A stretch of DNA of 64,000 nt, from assembly GCA_011317545.1 (NCBI GenBank), contig WUJK01000017.1, positions 310,001 to 374,000 of the forward strand, read 5' to 3'. The DNA comes from Coniella vitis. Its lineage: Eukaryota > Ascomycota > Sordariomycetes > Diaporthales > Schizoparmaceae. Under the pieces are notes generated by a model. It saw nothing but the letters and a program-made list of their open reading frames with translations. It had not been told where the DNA came from and made no database searches. The position numbers and the translations under genes are program-made. Of this stretch, positions 1-11,936 are shown in pieces; within the stretch, counting starts at the first letter, position 1, and every line of letters begins with the position of its first letter.

Positions 1-845
1 CTGCGTTGACTGACGGTATCGTTCGTCTTCTGTGGAGTGCGCCATTGTGAACAGGGGTGGTATGCAACTATCGTGAAACCAGAACTTTGTAGTCAGTCGT
101 GGCGTTGACGAGTCGGGAGACTCGAAGTTGTGACGGATTGACAATAGGTTAAAGTCATTAAGAAGTACGTACATTGGCTTAGCGCGGTAGGCAGACGTCG
201 GTGGGTCGAAACAGGGACCGAAACTACAATATGCATGAGTCCAGACCGAAGCTGTCGCCCACCATGTGCGTCTGCCAAAATGAAGTCGCCGGTACCCAGG
301 TTGAACAGATGTGGTGCATCTTCTTTCGGTCTCGACGCGAATAGTGACGAAGGTTAGCTGGGGGGTGCGATGCCCTTTTGCCGGCAGGTAACGGCAGACT
401 GCCTAAGAAGCTTACAAGATCCTGCCTGCCGAATTCTGTACGACTAAGGGCGACTGTTTCTGGCTACGTAAAAGTATTGATGACGTGAGTAGAACTGCCA
501 GATAGCACTATGTATACATACCATAGTACATAGTAGTGGACCTCAATGCACCGAGTCTGCGTGTACATATTACAAGCTTCTAGTACTGCACGAGCGTGTT
601 CCTTAACCCAAGTACTTCTAGATCGAGATATGTCCTTGACATCAACTTGCATGTTTTAGTACACAACGAATAATCAATAGTTCATCTGAGTTGTTGAACC
701 TTAGACGACTCTCTCTGGGAGCATTGTAACATGGCCTTGACAGCCTTGACAGCCTCGACAGGATGGCTGGGGCATCACCACTTTACCACTACTCCGGTCC
801 TCACCAAATAAACCAGCAGGCGCTTCTCCAAGCCAACTTGGAGCC
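1..845. other. Intergenic, 5' of PLD-like gene
   Basis: I see no supportable gene here. Open frames are short, start at non-ATG codons and show no recognisable domain. The stretch holds one copy of the dispersed TACATAGTA element (527-535) inside a run of CATAGTA/TATACATA-like sequence at about 508-537. The last part is presumably the promoter and 5' leader of the gene starting at 846. Confidence 0.6.
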
Positions 846-2195
846 ATGGAATCCTTTGCATTGGGCACAGGAGCCTCCATCTTCCCACAGCACTTGGTGC
901 CGGCTATTCTCGAAGCTGAGCATGAGGTTGTCCTCGTCACCTGCTACTGGGCTCGGTCCAAGATGCTGACCGCCCTTTGCGGCGCTCTCGAGCAACTTGC
1001 GGCCCGGCGTCGCTCTCAGCTACCATCCCATGTCTTGCGTCTGCGCATCTGTTTCTCGTCGCGATCACTTTTCCAGAAGCTCTTCCACACGCCTTCTCGA
1101 CATGGCTACTTTTATCCTCCACCAACATGGACGACTAAGCTTGGTTTGCCATCACCTGACGCCCTGGCCGCGGCAAGAATCGAGCTCACTGTCAAGAGTC
1201 TCTTCTTCCTCCCGTACAGCGTGATGCACCCAAAGTTCCTGCTGGTAGACCGTCGACATGCCTTTTTGCCCAGTTGCAACATAAGCTGGGAGCCTTGGTT
1301 GGAGGGCTGCTTGGAACTCTCGAGGAGAAAACCCTTCGACGACCCTATCGATGGGTTGCTGGCCTTCTACAAAGGTGTCTGGGAACCAGACCTGGATTTG
1401 GTTGCACCAATACCGCGAGACTCATCGCCCGCCACATACCAAGGTAGAGATCAGCACCAGCCCCCTGCCATTGTCAGATCGCCGGCTGATACGCTTGTCA
1501 ATCTCCGGGAGTATTGTGTGCCCGCGGCTGCCGTAACGTGGCTTCCCTCCTGGCATCACCGCAACCCAGGCTTTTGCATATTTCCGTGGCAGACCCCCAA
1601 AGCTCCAGACACACCACTCAACTCGGCTCTACTACGTCTCTTTGAAACCGCGACCCGCGATATCTTCCTGCAAACACCTAACTTGACGTCCCCGCCTGTG
1701 CTTTCTGCAATTCTGCAGGCATTATCCCGTGGTGTGCACGTCTCCATTGTGACCAACCGGAACATGATGGTATGGGAGCAGATCTTGACAGCTGGCACCA
1801 CTGGGGAACGTTGTATTCGGCGCTTGACAAGTGACTACAAAAAGCTCTGCAAACGTGCCAGCAGCGCGCAGCATTCACCGATCCAGGAAGTCTCTCGTCC
1901 GGAATCTGATCTTGAGGCTCAGGTGCAACGTCCTGGTCTGCTCAGAGTGTTGTACTTTAAGCCCGCCAGTGCGGCCAGCGTGGATGAGGAGCCCGTACTT
2001 TCTCACGTGAAGCTCAGTATCTTTGACGGCGAGTATACTGTGCTGGGTTCGGGCAATATGGACCGGGCAAGCTGGTTTACAAGCCAGGAACTGGGCGTAC
2101 TCGTTCACGGTGCTGGCTTCGCTGGAGCAGTAAAAGAGGGGGTGGACCGAGCCTTGGATGGCAGATACGATCTATTCTCTGGGTCTGACCTATAA
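846..2195 (+). CDS. Phospholipase D-fold (PLDc-like) protein
   Basis: A 449-aa single-exon protein with two HKD-type half-sites. The first is near residues 127-145: a His followed by PKFLLVD and then PSCN. The second is near residues 379-402: HVKLSIFDGEYTVLGSGNMD, a clear H-x-K-x4-D with the trailing G-S/G-N-x-D typical of the PLD superfamily. The N-terminus has the ALGTGASIF and EVVLVTCYWA segments seen in fungal proteins of this type. The superfamily covers phospholipases, phosphatidyltransferases and nucleases that work through a phospho-His intermediate, so the substrate cannot be read from sequence. No signal peptide or membrane span is evident. ATG 846 sits in a good context (gccATGG) and the frame runs to a TAA without need of introns. 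Family assignment is firm; reaction and substrate are unknown. Confidence 0.87.
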   Translation: MESFALGTGASIFPQHLVPAILEAEHEVVLVTCYWARSKMLTALCGALEQLAARRRSQLPSHVLRLRICFSSRSLFQKLFHTPSRHGYFYPPPTWTTKLGLPSPDALAAARIELTVKSLFFLPYSVMHPKFLLVDRRHAFLPSCNISWEPWLEGCLELSRRKPFDDPIDGLLAFYKGVWEPDLDLVAPIPRDSSPATYQGRDQHQPPAIVRSPADTLVNLREYCVPAAAVTWLPSWHHRNPGFCIFPWQTPKAPDTPLNSALLRLFETATRDIFLQTPNLTSPPVLSAILQALSRGVHVSIVTNRNMMVWEQILTAGTTGERCIRRLTSDYKKLCKRASSAQHSPIQEVSRPESDLEAQVQRPGLLRVLYFKPASAASVDEEPVLSHVKLSIFDGEYTVLGSGNMDRASWFTSQELGVLVHGAGFAGAVKEGVDRALDGRYDLFSGSDL

Positions 2196-3377
2196 ACCCT
2201 TTCCTCGGAGCCAGCAATGTTTTATTCGCATTCCTTGACCTCTCTGGGACAGTCGGACGCTGCTGAAAGCCCAGGCATTGTAACAGGCGACGTTCATGCT
2301 TGCGATCATGTTGGCTGGACTTAGGCTCGACAGCGAGAATCGTTCGAGTATCACTGCACGTTGTGGTTTGGGCCTCGATGGCGCGTATCTGTTTCATGTC
2401 ATAGCGGGTCCATTGTCTGTAATGCTGCACCGTCCGTTCGAAACCGCTGCAGCACAGTCACGGTCCGGGAGGTCATAGACGACAACGAGATCAGCATATG
2501 CTGGCGAGGTGCTTACATTATCTGTATGATATGCCACTCAGCGTTTGTTCCATGAGTGCTGGAACCTAGCGACAATGTCGCTATGTGTTTGGGGGGTGGG
2601 GTGTCAACTATGGAAGACCCTCTTTTTGTCGAGAGCCCATTCTTTCATCAAGTCTGGGCAACGTGAGTACTACATAGTACTTGTCAGAGGCCAGTGTTGC
2701 TTAATCGTGCTGAACGTGCTCCTGCTTCCAATATAGACCAGACGAACTGCTGCGTCGTTGCTAAAATGAATCTGGCCCCTTTTAGCAAGCAACAAGCTTC
2801 CTACTTCATCTAAACTTCTCTGCCATCAAACGCAGTCGACAACCCGCCATTCACAGACACTGCATCGCGATGCGTCAACATATTCATGGTTTCACGTTTG
2901 CGGTGGACGAAAGAAGAGCGGATGCAAGCACCATAAGCGCTCGAGCGCGCAAAATGTATACGTTCAAGCTGAACAATAATCTCTAGGAGCCAGAACAGAC
3001 TGATGTTCGAATTTCGTCTGTTGTGGCACGCATATGGCACATGGCATATGCGGTGCCGTGCTTGCCTGCCACAGGCGGCCTGACGTACAGAAAACAAACA
3101 TCACGGTATCCCGTGATGAAAGTTTGATAGCTTTCCATCATCACAAACAACTCAAGCGAATACCCACGACGTACATACATTGATCTGCGACCAACCAACA
3201 GAGTCGATCTCATGAGAAGCCCATCTCTGCTACCGAGCGTACATGACCGTGGAAGCGTGCAAGAGCCAGCCAGGGCCTCTGAGCCTTCTCCACCACCGTC
3301 AAGACCTCGAGGCCTTGCCTATCCAGCCTCAGTCTGACACGCTAGCTTCGATCCCCATTTCCGGCTGACAATCCACT
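2196..3377. other. Intergenic between convergent genes
   Basis: This separates the PLD-like gene (+) from the Ser/Thr-rich gene (-), so it should hold both 3' ends. It contains one exact TACATAGTA element (2671-2679). I see no supportable coding sequence. Confidence 0.6.
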
Positions 3378-5354
3378 TCACAGTCCAGTAGCCACAGGGC
3401 AGGCCGAGCCACATACGGTCGAGATCGAGACCAAAGTCACTGTGGAGGCACTGCACTGGGAGCCGCCTCCGTGGCCTCCAGGAGCCGATTGCGTGATATA
3501 GATGGTCGAGATCACGGTGGATGCAGTCGTTGTTGGTGTCTCAATGACGGTCGCTATTGTGGAGGTGCTGGCTTGAACTGCAATGAACAAGTTAGTACGC
3601 GGTCCCCTTGGTTTATAAAGATTTCTTTGCAAAGGTCAACACATACCCTGAGAGCCGACAGTGATAGTAACAACTGTTTCGATGGGCACTGCGGTGGTGG
3701 CAGCCTGAGCCACAGCAGTTCCGCTGGAGGCGGCGGCCGTAACCTGTTCGGGCGAAACAGATGAGGTTGCTGTAGGGATAATAGTCACAGTTTTAGTCAC
3801 CTGGCCGATCGAGGTAGATTCACTAGCGACGCCCGACACGGTTATAGTGACAATACTTTGAGTCTCTCCAACCGAAAGGTACGTGGCCGTCGATGAAATG
3901 GCATTTGCCACAGTAGTAGCCGAGGGAATCATAGTCACAGTTTTAGTCACCTGGCCGATCGAGGTAGATTCACTAGCGACGCCCGACACAGTCACAGTGA
4001 CGATACTCTGGGTCTCGCTGATAGCCAGATACGTGGTCTCTGCAGGGGCAACGGACTGGCCGGCAGTGCTAGGCTGAGCCGCAGCGACGGGACTAGACGA
4101 GGCCGCCTGGACAGCCTCAGCCGAAGAAGATGGGGTAGGGGTGGGCAGGTAGTACGAAATGGAGCCCGAGATGGTGGTGGTGACAATAGCCGAGCTCAGG
4201 CTAGCAGCAACCGATGACGACAAGCCCTCAGCAGCAGTGACAGGGCAGATGGTGGTGGTCTCGCCGATTGTGTCGGTCACAACCACGGTTTGGATGGCAG
4301 CCGAGCCCAGAGACGATTGCAGCGCAGATATGGCCGAGGTGGCTGTGGCAGCAGGGCAGTTGGTGATGCTAGCGGCGCAAGATATAATAGTGTATGCTTG
4401 TGTGATTTGGACGGTCAAGGTCGTCTGCTCCACAGCGCTCGCGGCGCCAGTGATAGCAGCGACGCCCGAAGTCAGAGTTCTTGTCGAGAGCGTCGTGGAA
4501 ACGGGGATGAGCTGAGTAGAGATGACGGAGGCATTGCGAGCTGGGCAATTTGTGACAGTGGGCGCGCAAGACAAAACGGTATGCAAGCTGGTGGAGTAAA
4601 TCGTCTCAGTAACGATCTCTACAGCGGGTGCAGACGAGCTGGCTGGCAGAGTGGTGGCAGCGACCGCCGATGAAAAACCAGCGGTACCATTACGGAAACT
4701 GGGGTAAGCGCTGGGACTGATGCTTGGGGCTCGAGAAGGAACACCCGAGAAAGCACCGGTCACGGCAGCCACTCCAGAGACACGAGGCAGGCCGGAAACC
4801 CCAGGAGCACCCGATGATGGACTTGAAGGAATACCAGAGACCGCGGCCTGTCCAGAAAGAGGAGGGAGACCGGAGCCACGAGGGGCACCAGAGGAAATAC
4901 TATAAGGGATACCGGAGGGAGCCAGGCCGCCAGAAATGACACCAGAGGCACGAGCCGCGCCCGAGACAGTTCTGCGGGTGGTCGACACGGCTACAACTTC
5001 AGTGGACAGGGCGGAGCTTTTGGCAGGGCAGTCTGTGATTGTGGCGGCACAGCTGATAAGAGTATGGATATTTGTGGTGTAGATTGTCTCGGTGACGACG
5101 GACTCGGAGGCCTGGTTGGCGGCGGCGGCGCCCAAGGAGGCCGACAAGACTCCGGTCGCAGATGCGGAGGCAATTTGTGTCAGGCTCTGGGTACCAGCTG
5201 CAAGGGATCCAGAAGCAATCATAGTTGCCGTGACTGTCTCGTCTGGCTCGCAGAAATCGTCGGTGACTGTTGAGTTTGCGCTGATGCTGGCTCCGAAAGC
5301 AGCGCGGGAGAGCATCAAGAAGGCGGCGACTGCCGCGGGGCTGTGGAACATCAT
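3378..5354 (-). CDS. Secreted Ser/Thr-rich repeat protein, wall-type
   Basis: Two exons, 5354-3647 and 3577-3378, joined over a 69-nt phase-1 intron (GTATGT donor at 3646, TACTAAC branch site, TTGCAG acceptor). The product is about 635 aa. The chosen start is the first of two adjacent ATGs after gccgcc; it opens a signal peptide of about 20 residues (hydrophobic AAVAAFLML, then AAFGAS). The body is almost entirely Ser/Thr/Val/Ala. Three or four diverged units carry a Cys-x6-Cys-Pro pattern (SCAATITDCP, SCAPTVTNCP, SCAASITNCP). A Gly/Ser/Pro linker with repeated SGIP and SGAP lies between units. Near the C-terminus a 50-residue unit occurs twice. There is no hydrophobic GPI-addition tail, so covalent anchoring is not supported. 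By composition it is likely a heavily O-glycosylated cell-surface or extracellular protein; the biological role is unknown. Confidence 0.82.
3781..3989. repeat. 150-bp tandem duplication inside the Ser/Thr-rich gene
   Basis: The 59 bases at 3781-3839 are repeated exactly at 3931-3989, a period of 150 bp (50 codons). The flanking parts of the unit are similar but diverged. At protein level this gives two copies of a unit running from TYL-[AS]-[IV]-[SG]-ETQSIV to TKTVT. Confidence 0.9.
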
Positions 5355-8300
5355 GGCGGCGGGATGTGGTTGCGGTCTCCAGGTCACGCAGGCAAGGCAG
5401 GCAAAGTGAAAGGAGTGGATTCGACAGGTGTGTGCTTTGTTCCTAGTGCTGGACAAATATGCTTCTACTCGATCGACGGCAGAGCAGGCCAGGACTATGG
5501 GTAGGCAAGTCAAGCAAACGAGTGAGGGCGACCAAAGCGCCGATGTGAAACGAACGAACGACCGGCGGAGGAGCGCAAGAGCAGTGCAAAGAAAGAACGA
5601 ACGATGGAAAAGAATGATGCTGCCAGGGTTGGCGGTGCTGGAGACTTCTCATGGCGATCTTGAGGGGGCGGCGGGAGGGGATTTTGACTGCCTTCTTATA
5701 TCCTCCATTGCCACGGCGCTGTCAACCAGGAGAGGACGGGGGCCCGTCTCACCCCCGGCTCGTCAACTCGGGATTATTCTCGTGTATGTGTGTGTGTATG
5801 CGCGTATACTCTGTACGCGTTTGTGTGTGGGTGTGGGTGGGTGTGTATGTGTATGCCTTCCATTGCGGGCCTGGACAGACTGCCGGTTCAAGAGACTCTG
5901 TTGTTTCAAAACGCATGCTGTTTGCTTGGCTGTGTAAACGGAGTGATGTGGGACCTTGTCAGGCTGGCGCTTGACGGCGCGAAAGAGGCTCATGGCAAGC
6001 CCACCCCCGGCGTTAATGCCGGGCTGCTATCGCGGCGATACGCCCGAATGGCGTCCTCCGAGAGTCTGGCCCCACACGGCTGCAGATCGATCCCGCATTT
6101 GCATTGACAAGGCCCCAACAGGCGCTCCTGAAATCGTGGACATGCAGGTTGCTGACGTCCAAAAGAAGACGGCGAGACGGCGCAGTTCTCGGCTTGCAGG
6201 GTTGTCGTCCAGGTCGGGCCCAGCAGTGTTTGGGACAGATGAAGTCGGACGGTGCTGGTGGTCCCACAGTCCAGGGGCATGGCCATGATGATTGCTCGGT
6301 CAGCGGCCGTGGCGGTGCTCTTTGGAGCGACATTCCTCAACAGAGCCGACATCGACTCTGTAGAGGGTTGGCGGACGCTTGGATTGTTCTGCTTCGAGGT
6401 CAAGTATGCATCCAAGGTGTTGCCATCTCTTGGGTTTCAGGTATACGAAAAGACGCAAATCGCGAGTAGCCTGAGTCTGGTTCTGTTAAAACAGGTGTCT
6501 TGGTTATTGTATACAGTACAATCTGAGTGGAAATCTGTACTTCGTTACGGTACCAAACATATTCCCATCAAAGAGTTGGAAAGCCAAAGAACACTGTCCG
6601 CCAGCGGCACGACTGACAGAATCCCGGCGTTTTCAAAGTCGCACCCAATCAGAGCCTTGGATTCGCAACAAGCCGCTGCCGTACCTTTTGGGAGCTCAAC
6701 ATCCGGTATTTTGGCCCCTCCTTCCAGCTTTGCTTACGTAGATAACCAGAACCCCAGTGGAACAACATTCCTACCAATCAGAATAAAGTATATCTTGGAT
6801 AAAAGGTTGCCTTACCAAGTACTACGACGGTGTGCACGCCCTTTCCCAATGTACAATGTATGTGTGGTGGAACGTTTCCACAGGTGGCATACAAGTTTCA
6901 AACGCTTGCAGCAGGCCCGGTACCGATTTTCACAAAAGAATGATACCCTGTGCTTACATACTTGAAATAGTATACTATGTACAGACAAAACAGCTCCACG
7001 ACTGAGTTCCCAGTACATGCTATGGACTATGGTACAGGGTTGCCGGGAATTAAAGGGAGATGCCAAGCGTCCCCCGTCTGTGCTTTGCCCCGGTGGGGAA
7101 AGAAAGGGCGGGCGTTTGCTCCTCTTTTCTGGGAGAAGTACGTACTACGACAACGACACCTAAAAGAATAGGGATGAACTCTTGCTTTCCTCCATGGATC
7201 GGTCCTTCTCCACTGCACAGCGTTTATGCATCGCCAAGCTTATTCATGGCTGGTAAAATACCCGTAAATCCTACGTCAAACGCGCGCGCGTTCTTGTTGA
7301 GTCTCTTTTGGGCTACAAGACCAATTGACCTTTTCTTCTTCTTTTTTCTCCCCAGGCCTGGTTGTCTTTCTATTCTTGCTGCATTAGAGTTGGTATGAGC
7401 TAGATACTATTCTAGCCTGAGTGACTGACTACCTACCGCTGTATTCGGCTCTTTTTCGTTTTTTTGTTTTTCTTCTTCTCCCTCCCCCTTTTGGTAGACA
7501 GAGGGGCATGTGTGTACATATTCCGATAACAGCTTAGTCATGGAAAACCGATTGCTTCGAATCTGATCATGCAAAGCGCCAAAGCCCAGTTTTCGACTGG
7601 ATGGCACTGCCCGGTGGGAATTGCAAGGGGCGCCTAATAGTGCGATGCACCTAACAGCAACCCTCGAATCAACTCTCAAACCACGACATGTACTGTCTGG
7701 GATAAATTTGAGTGGCAAACACCAGCAGGGCTTTGTTTTCCTATAAAGCTCTATAGTACTTGCTTGAGAGAGAGGAGAAAGTAGAGGCTACCCAAGGTTT
7801 GGCGGGTCTGTGTTGCTATTGATAGAATATTCTTAGCCGGGAGGCTAGTACTGGGCACTTCCACATACTATGTAGACAGCACTTGCCGTTTATGGTTTCG
7901 ATTGATCGGTGTCGCTATGTCTATCTGGGGACCCCAGTCCGGCCACAAGTCAGCCATCCCCAGCTACTTGCCCAGACCAGGAAGAAGCTTAACAGACCGA
8001 AAGACACACAAGACGAGCCAAGCAAAACACATCCAAATAAACAAAACGAAAAGATCAGCCAGATCAGCCAAGAACATCCCCCGCCAAAAGGTGAACAACA
8101 GATGATCGCAGTATCCACAGGTCTAGAACCCCCTCTGACCCTCTTTCTTGGCTGATAATTCATGTTGACGGCATAATCAAAACGCGGCTATGGGTGAAGA
8201 TCATCAAGGAACAGGCGCTTACAGAGTACCTGACATGGGATCTGGATAAATTAATAAAGTGGGCAAACTTTATGCGCTTGTGCTCTGCCTGAGTTTATTT

Positions 8301-8616
8301 TACTGCCTCTCAAACCGTATTGCTGACGTACTTGGTGAACGCCCAAGCCAGTTAGCCAAGATGATGGTGCTTCATCACGTCCATGTTGTCACGAAGCTTC
8401 CTCAAACGAAACGAAACATAAAGAGCCCGATGGCATTGAATAGAAGCCATTAAGTGATGTCATTACAATTCGCTATACTGTTTCTCCATTTGCAGCACTT
8501 GCATTGGGGTGTCGCCATCGCCTAGGATGCCTCGCCATATTACCTAAATGGAACATTGTTTTCATGGTCCATCATTTTGTTTGTCTTGGACGTGAAAGTT
8601 GCACTCAAAAAACTTC
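5355..8616. other. Large intergenic region, no supported gene
   Basis: This 3.3-kb stretch lies between the start of the Ser/Thr-rich gene and the 3' end of the ammonium transporter. It holds a GT-rich microsatellite (about 5780-5855), two exact copies of the dispersed element (6973-6981 and 7866-7874) and pyrimidine-rich stretches (7320-7500). The longest frame (6252-6965, +) has no recognisable domain and is biased like non-coding sequence, so I do not call it. Confidence 0.55.
5780..5855. repeat. GT-rich microsatellite
   Basis: Imperfect alternating GT/TG tract interrupted by ATGCGCGTATAC-type sequence and GTGGG units. It lies about 430 bp upstream of the Ser/Thr-rich gene's start, so it falls in that gene's promoter region. 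Confidence 0.8.
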
Positions 8617-10564
8617 CTACGCCTTCGTTTCAGGCTGCTCGACCGCGACCGTCTTGGGTGGCTCCTCCACTCTGACACCCTTCAGGCTTCCTCGGCTCGA
8701 GGGCACCTCCTCGTCTGGTGTGCCAAACAGCTCGTTGACGTGTCTCCTCACCTCGACGTAGTCGTAGGCAAACTCTCCCAGTTGGGCATCGTCCAGACCC
8801 ATCTCCTCCTCCTCAGCTGACGCACGAAGGCTCAAGCCCGGGACGAGGTTCATGAGGAAGAGAATGACGCATGTCAGGACAAAGGAGTACGAAAAGCCGG
8901 CAACGCAGTCGGCCAGCTGGTAGGCAAGCTGGATGTAGTGATGGTTGAGCCATCCACCCGGAATGACAGTCGCGCCATCAAGGTGAGCAATGTAGTCACT
9001 GTTTGTACGAACAAGATACAACTCTTAGCAAGAGATCCCATGCAAGTGTGGTGACGCATACACAAAGAAAAGAGAGACAAAGAAACACTTACGCAGCAAA
9101 GAGACCGGTCAGCAAGTTGCCAACAATACCACCGACTGCGTGCTCTGCAAAGACATCCAAGGCATCGTCGACGCCAATCCAGAACTTGATCTGGGTGGCC
9201 AAGTTACATACGATGCCGCCAACAATGCCAAAGATGACTGAAGACCATGCAGGCACGAAACCAGAAGCTGGAGTAATCGCTACGAGACCCTGAGAAAAAA
9301 AAAAGAAATCAAGAGTCAGCCACCCTGAATGACACAGCGAAGATTTGGCGAGGTAGCAGTAAAGGGGCTGTACTCACTGCAATGGCGCCACTGCAGAATC
9401 CAACGGCGCTCCACTTTTTCTCGAGACGGTAATCCATCAAGCACCAGGTGAAACCGCCCACACAAGCTGCAATGTGCGTGACAATGCATGCCATGACCGC
9501 ACGAAGGTTGGACGCAAGAGCGCTACCGCCGTTAAAGCCAAACCATCCCACCCAGAGGAAGACGGTACCCAGAATAACGTGCGTGACATTGTGTGGTCGG
9601 TAGGGAAGACCGTTGACCTTGGTATAGCCATTTCGCTTGCCGAGCATGAGCGACATGGCAAGAGCGGCAGCTCCGGACGAGATGTGGACGGGCGTGCCTC
9701 CGGCAAAGTCGAGACCACCAAGCTTGAAAGACCATCCATTTGCATTCCAGGTCCAGTAGGCGATGGGATCGTATACAATCGTCGACCAGATGAAGATGAA
9801 GACTAGAGCTGGGAGCATGCGACCGCGGTCGGCAACGGCACCAATAGCGAGGGCAGGGCTGTTGAGAACTGAAGTTAGCCGACGATTCCGACCTGACCTT
9901 GTGAACCCAAAAGCCCTTTCCCTTCTTTTCTTTTCTTTTTCACGCACATACACACCACAGAAACTAAACAAGCAAAAGGTACTACGTACGTAATGGCAGC
10001 AAACATGCCCTGGTACAAGCAAAACAAGAGGTCGGGGATCTTGCTGCTTCCCACACTCGGTTGGGCCAAAACCTTCATCAGGCCAAAGTTGGACAAGTCG
10101 CCAATGTAAGCGCTTCCCGTGTGACTAAAGGTTAACGAATAACCCCAAAAGAACCATTGGAATCCGACAACGGCGATGCTCATCATGGACAGCCATATGA
10201 GCGACAAGGCTGACTTGCGCCTTGCCAGTCCACTGTAGAAGAAACCGACACCCGGTACCATGAGGAGGACGAGGGCCGAAGAGGTCATGATCCAGGCAAA
10301 GTCACCAGACTATAATTGACAATCACAGTAAGCCAGCCATTCGTCAGTTGACCGTATCATCGGCTGCTGTTTCTTATGCGTATTTGGTGGTGCCCAAGGA
10401 GGCCCATGAAAAAGGACACAAGAAACGACGCGCCTCGAGGGAAGGGGGTAGAAGATCCAGCCACATACCGAGTAGTAGACGTTGAGGTCTTCGGTCAGCG
10501 AGTCGCCGCCATTACTGGCGACACCCGTGGTACCATTGTACGTTTCTAATGGCCCTGCCGACAT
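8617..10564 (-). CDS. Ammonium transporter, Mep2-like (Amt/Mep/Rh)
   Basis: Five exons: 10564-10469, 10309-9990, 9858-9378, 9289-9093 and 8998-8617, giving 491 aa. Every junction has GT-AG ends and keeps the frame. The family imports ammonium across the plasma membrane through an 11-helix channel-like trimer. The signature runs are plain: VPGVGFFYSGLARRKSA in the first helices, DFAGGTPVHISSGAAALA, and the GFNGGSALA segment. Both pore histidines are present (His197 in TPVHISSG and His349 in FAEHAVGG). The first one is His rather than Glu, which groups it with high-affinity Mep2-type proteins rather than Mep1/3 types. The C-terminal tail (about residues 430-491) is short and acidic. The start is ATG 10564; GTG just upstream is not used. 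Whether it also signals nitrogen starvation, as Mep2 does, cannot be told from sequence. Confidence 0.96.
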
Positions 10565-11001
10565 GGCCACCTATTTTCTGCTTGGTATGTGATGTGATGG
10601 AAATAGTGGTGTGGTCCACGTTGAGGCCCCTTTTCAAGACAGACGGACGGACAGGCTTGAGTCTGCAGGGTTGCGAGTATAACACCAGGACAGGAAACCG
10701 AAGCAACAGAACCAGCACAGACGGGTCCGACGAGAAAGAGGGAGATGGCGCAGATATGTATTCTGGGCAATCCTCCCCGGTCGGCGACACAGCACGCTTT
10801 CCACCATTCTCCATGGTGCCAGTTCCAGTTCAGCCATGGCTGCGCGCCGACATATTCCGCTTGCTGCAATGCGCGCGAGATTGTGCTGACCAACTTGGTT
10901 GACACCTCTGAGCTGATATGAATCCGGCGTAGGCTGCTCCCACGGGCAGTCGCCAAGACCGCCAAAGTGGGTCCGCAGAAGCCATAAGCCGCCCCACCAG
11001 A

Positions 11002-11007
11002 GATAAG
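11002..11007 (+). promoter_or_regulatory. GATAAG element upstream of ammonium transporter
   Basis: AGATAAG on the plus strand, about 440 bp upstream of the transporter ATG. HGATAR is the binding core of AreA/Nit2-type nitrogen regulators, and fungal ammonium permeases are known targets of these factors. The match is short, so its use is inference. Confidence 0.4.
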
Positions 11008-11346
11008 GCTTCGACACGATGTGCATGGATTGTTCCAAAAGTTCCTTGAGCAGAGAAGAGCGACCACGGATATCTGGGGCACCGCGAGCAGTTGCACGGC
11101 CTGCGTGTAGAGGAAGAGGTCTCGATCCAGTCGCTGTACTTGTTCGCTGTGACGCTGTCAGTCCCTGAAGGTGTTGGACAGTCTGTCTGTACGAACACTC
11201 TCGTTTAGCCTACTACTTTACGCACATGGGCTGCACATCCAGTCGGGCAGTTGTCAGACTGCATGTACATGTCTCCAAAAAGAGAGTACAGCGTGCAGGG
11301 AAATTACTCACAACCGAGCGGCCCAAACAAATGACTGCTACGTCGC

Positions 11347-11354
11347 CCTTATCA
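11347..11354 (-). promoter_or_regulatory. GATAAG element upstream of ammonium transporter
   Basis: CTTATCA here reads TGATAAG on the minus strand, the same strand as the transporter, about 785 bp upstream of its ATG. It is a second HGATAR match. Confidence 0.4.
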
Positions 11355-11924
11355 GCCATTGGACCCCAGAGCCCGGGGGTAGGGGTGGGCCAGGAGCCAC
11401 GACGCATCTCGCATCCCGCTTTACATACTATAGTAGTAGCAGCCAGTCGCCTTGACGGCGCAATAAGCTGGTTCGGGTGCCAAGTATGTACGATTATGGC
11501 CGACAGACGAATGAGGTGGATTCAGCCGTGGATATTTCGGATGAGTGTGGTGTTAACGGAACTCGCAGACCAATGGCCCTTTCAGTCGTGCCGCGGCGTG
11601 TAACCGAGGATAGCAGCAAAAAGTGCTGGGCTGGCAGCCGCATGCGGCCCTTCGCTGTCGCCCAAACGCCACGTGCTTTCGTCCAATGTATCATAGTACT
11701 GTAGTGTATGATAGGTCGCGGGAAGCGAGATCCGAGGTGATTGCACACAAGTGCGAGGTTTGGCAGAGCGGGTACGGCGATACCCTAGAATTGTGTTTTG
11801 GGAAGCTTGGGGGAAAAGGCCCAAGGCCCAAGGCCAACACCTTTTTTTCTTATCTTGAACTTCCTCAGCCTTGCTAGTGACCCACCCACCCCCCGAGCCA
11901 GTCCTTGTCCTGGGATTTGTGCAG

Positions 11925-11936
11925 TTATCGATAAGC
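11925..11936. promoter_or_regulatory. Palindromic GATA pair (TTATCGATAA)
   Basis: GTTATCGATAAG carries a GATAA on each strand around a shared CGAT centre. It lies about 1.36 kb upstream of the ammonium transporter start, far for a fungal promoter, so a role is uncertain. Confidence 0.3.

Noticed and set aside
6252..6965. 237-codon open frame, plus strand
   Set aside because: No domain, no signal peptide, compositionally like spacer, and no splice partners; likely chance in a large intergenic region.
10546..11097. 183-codon open frame, minus strand, upstream of the ammonium transporter
   Set aside because: It does not start at ATG in a sensible place, contains no known motif and overlaps the transporter's first exon in another frame.
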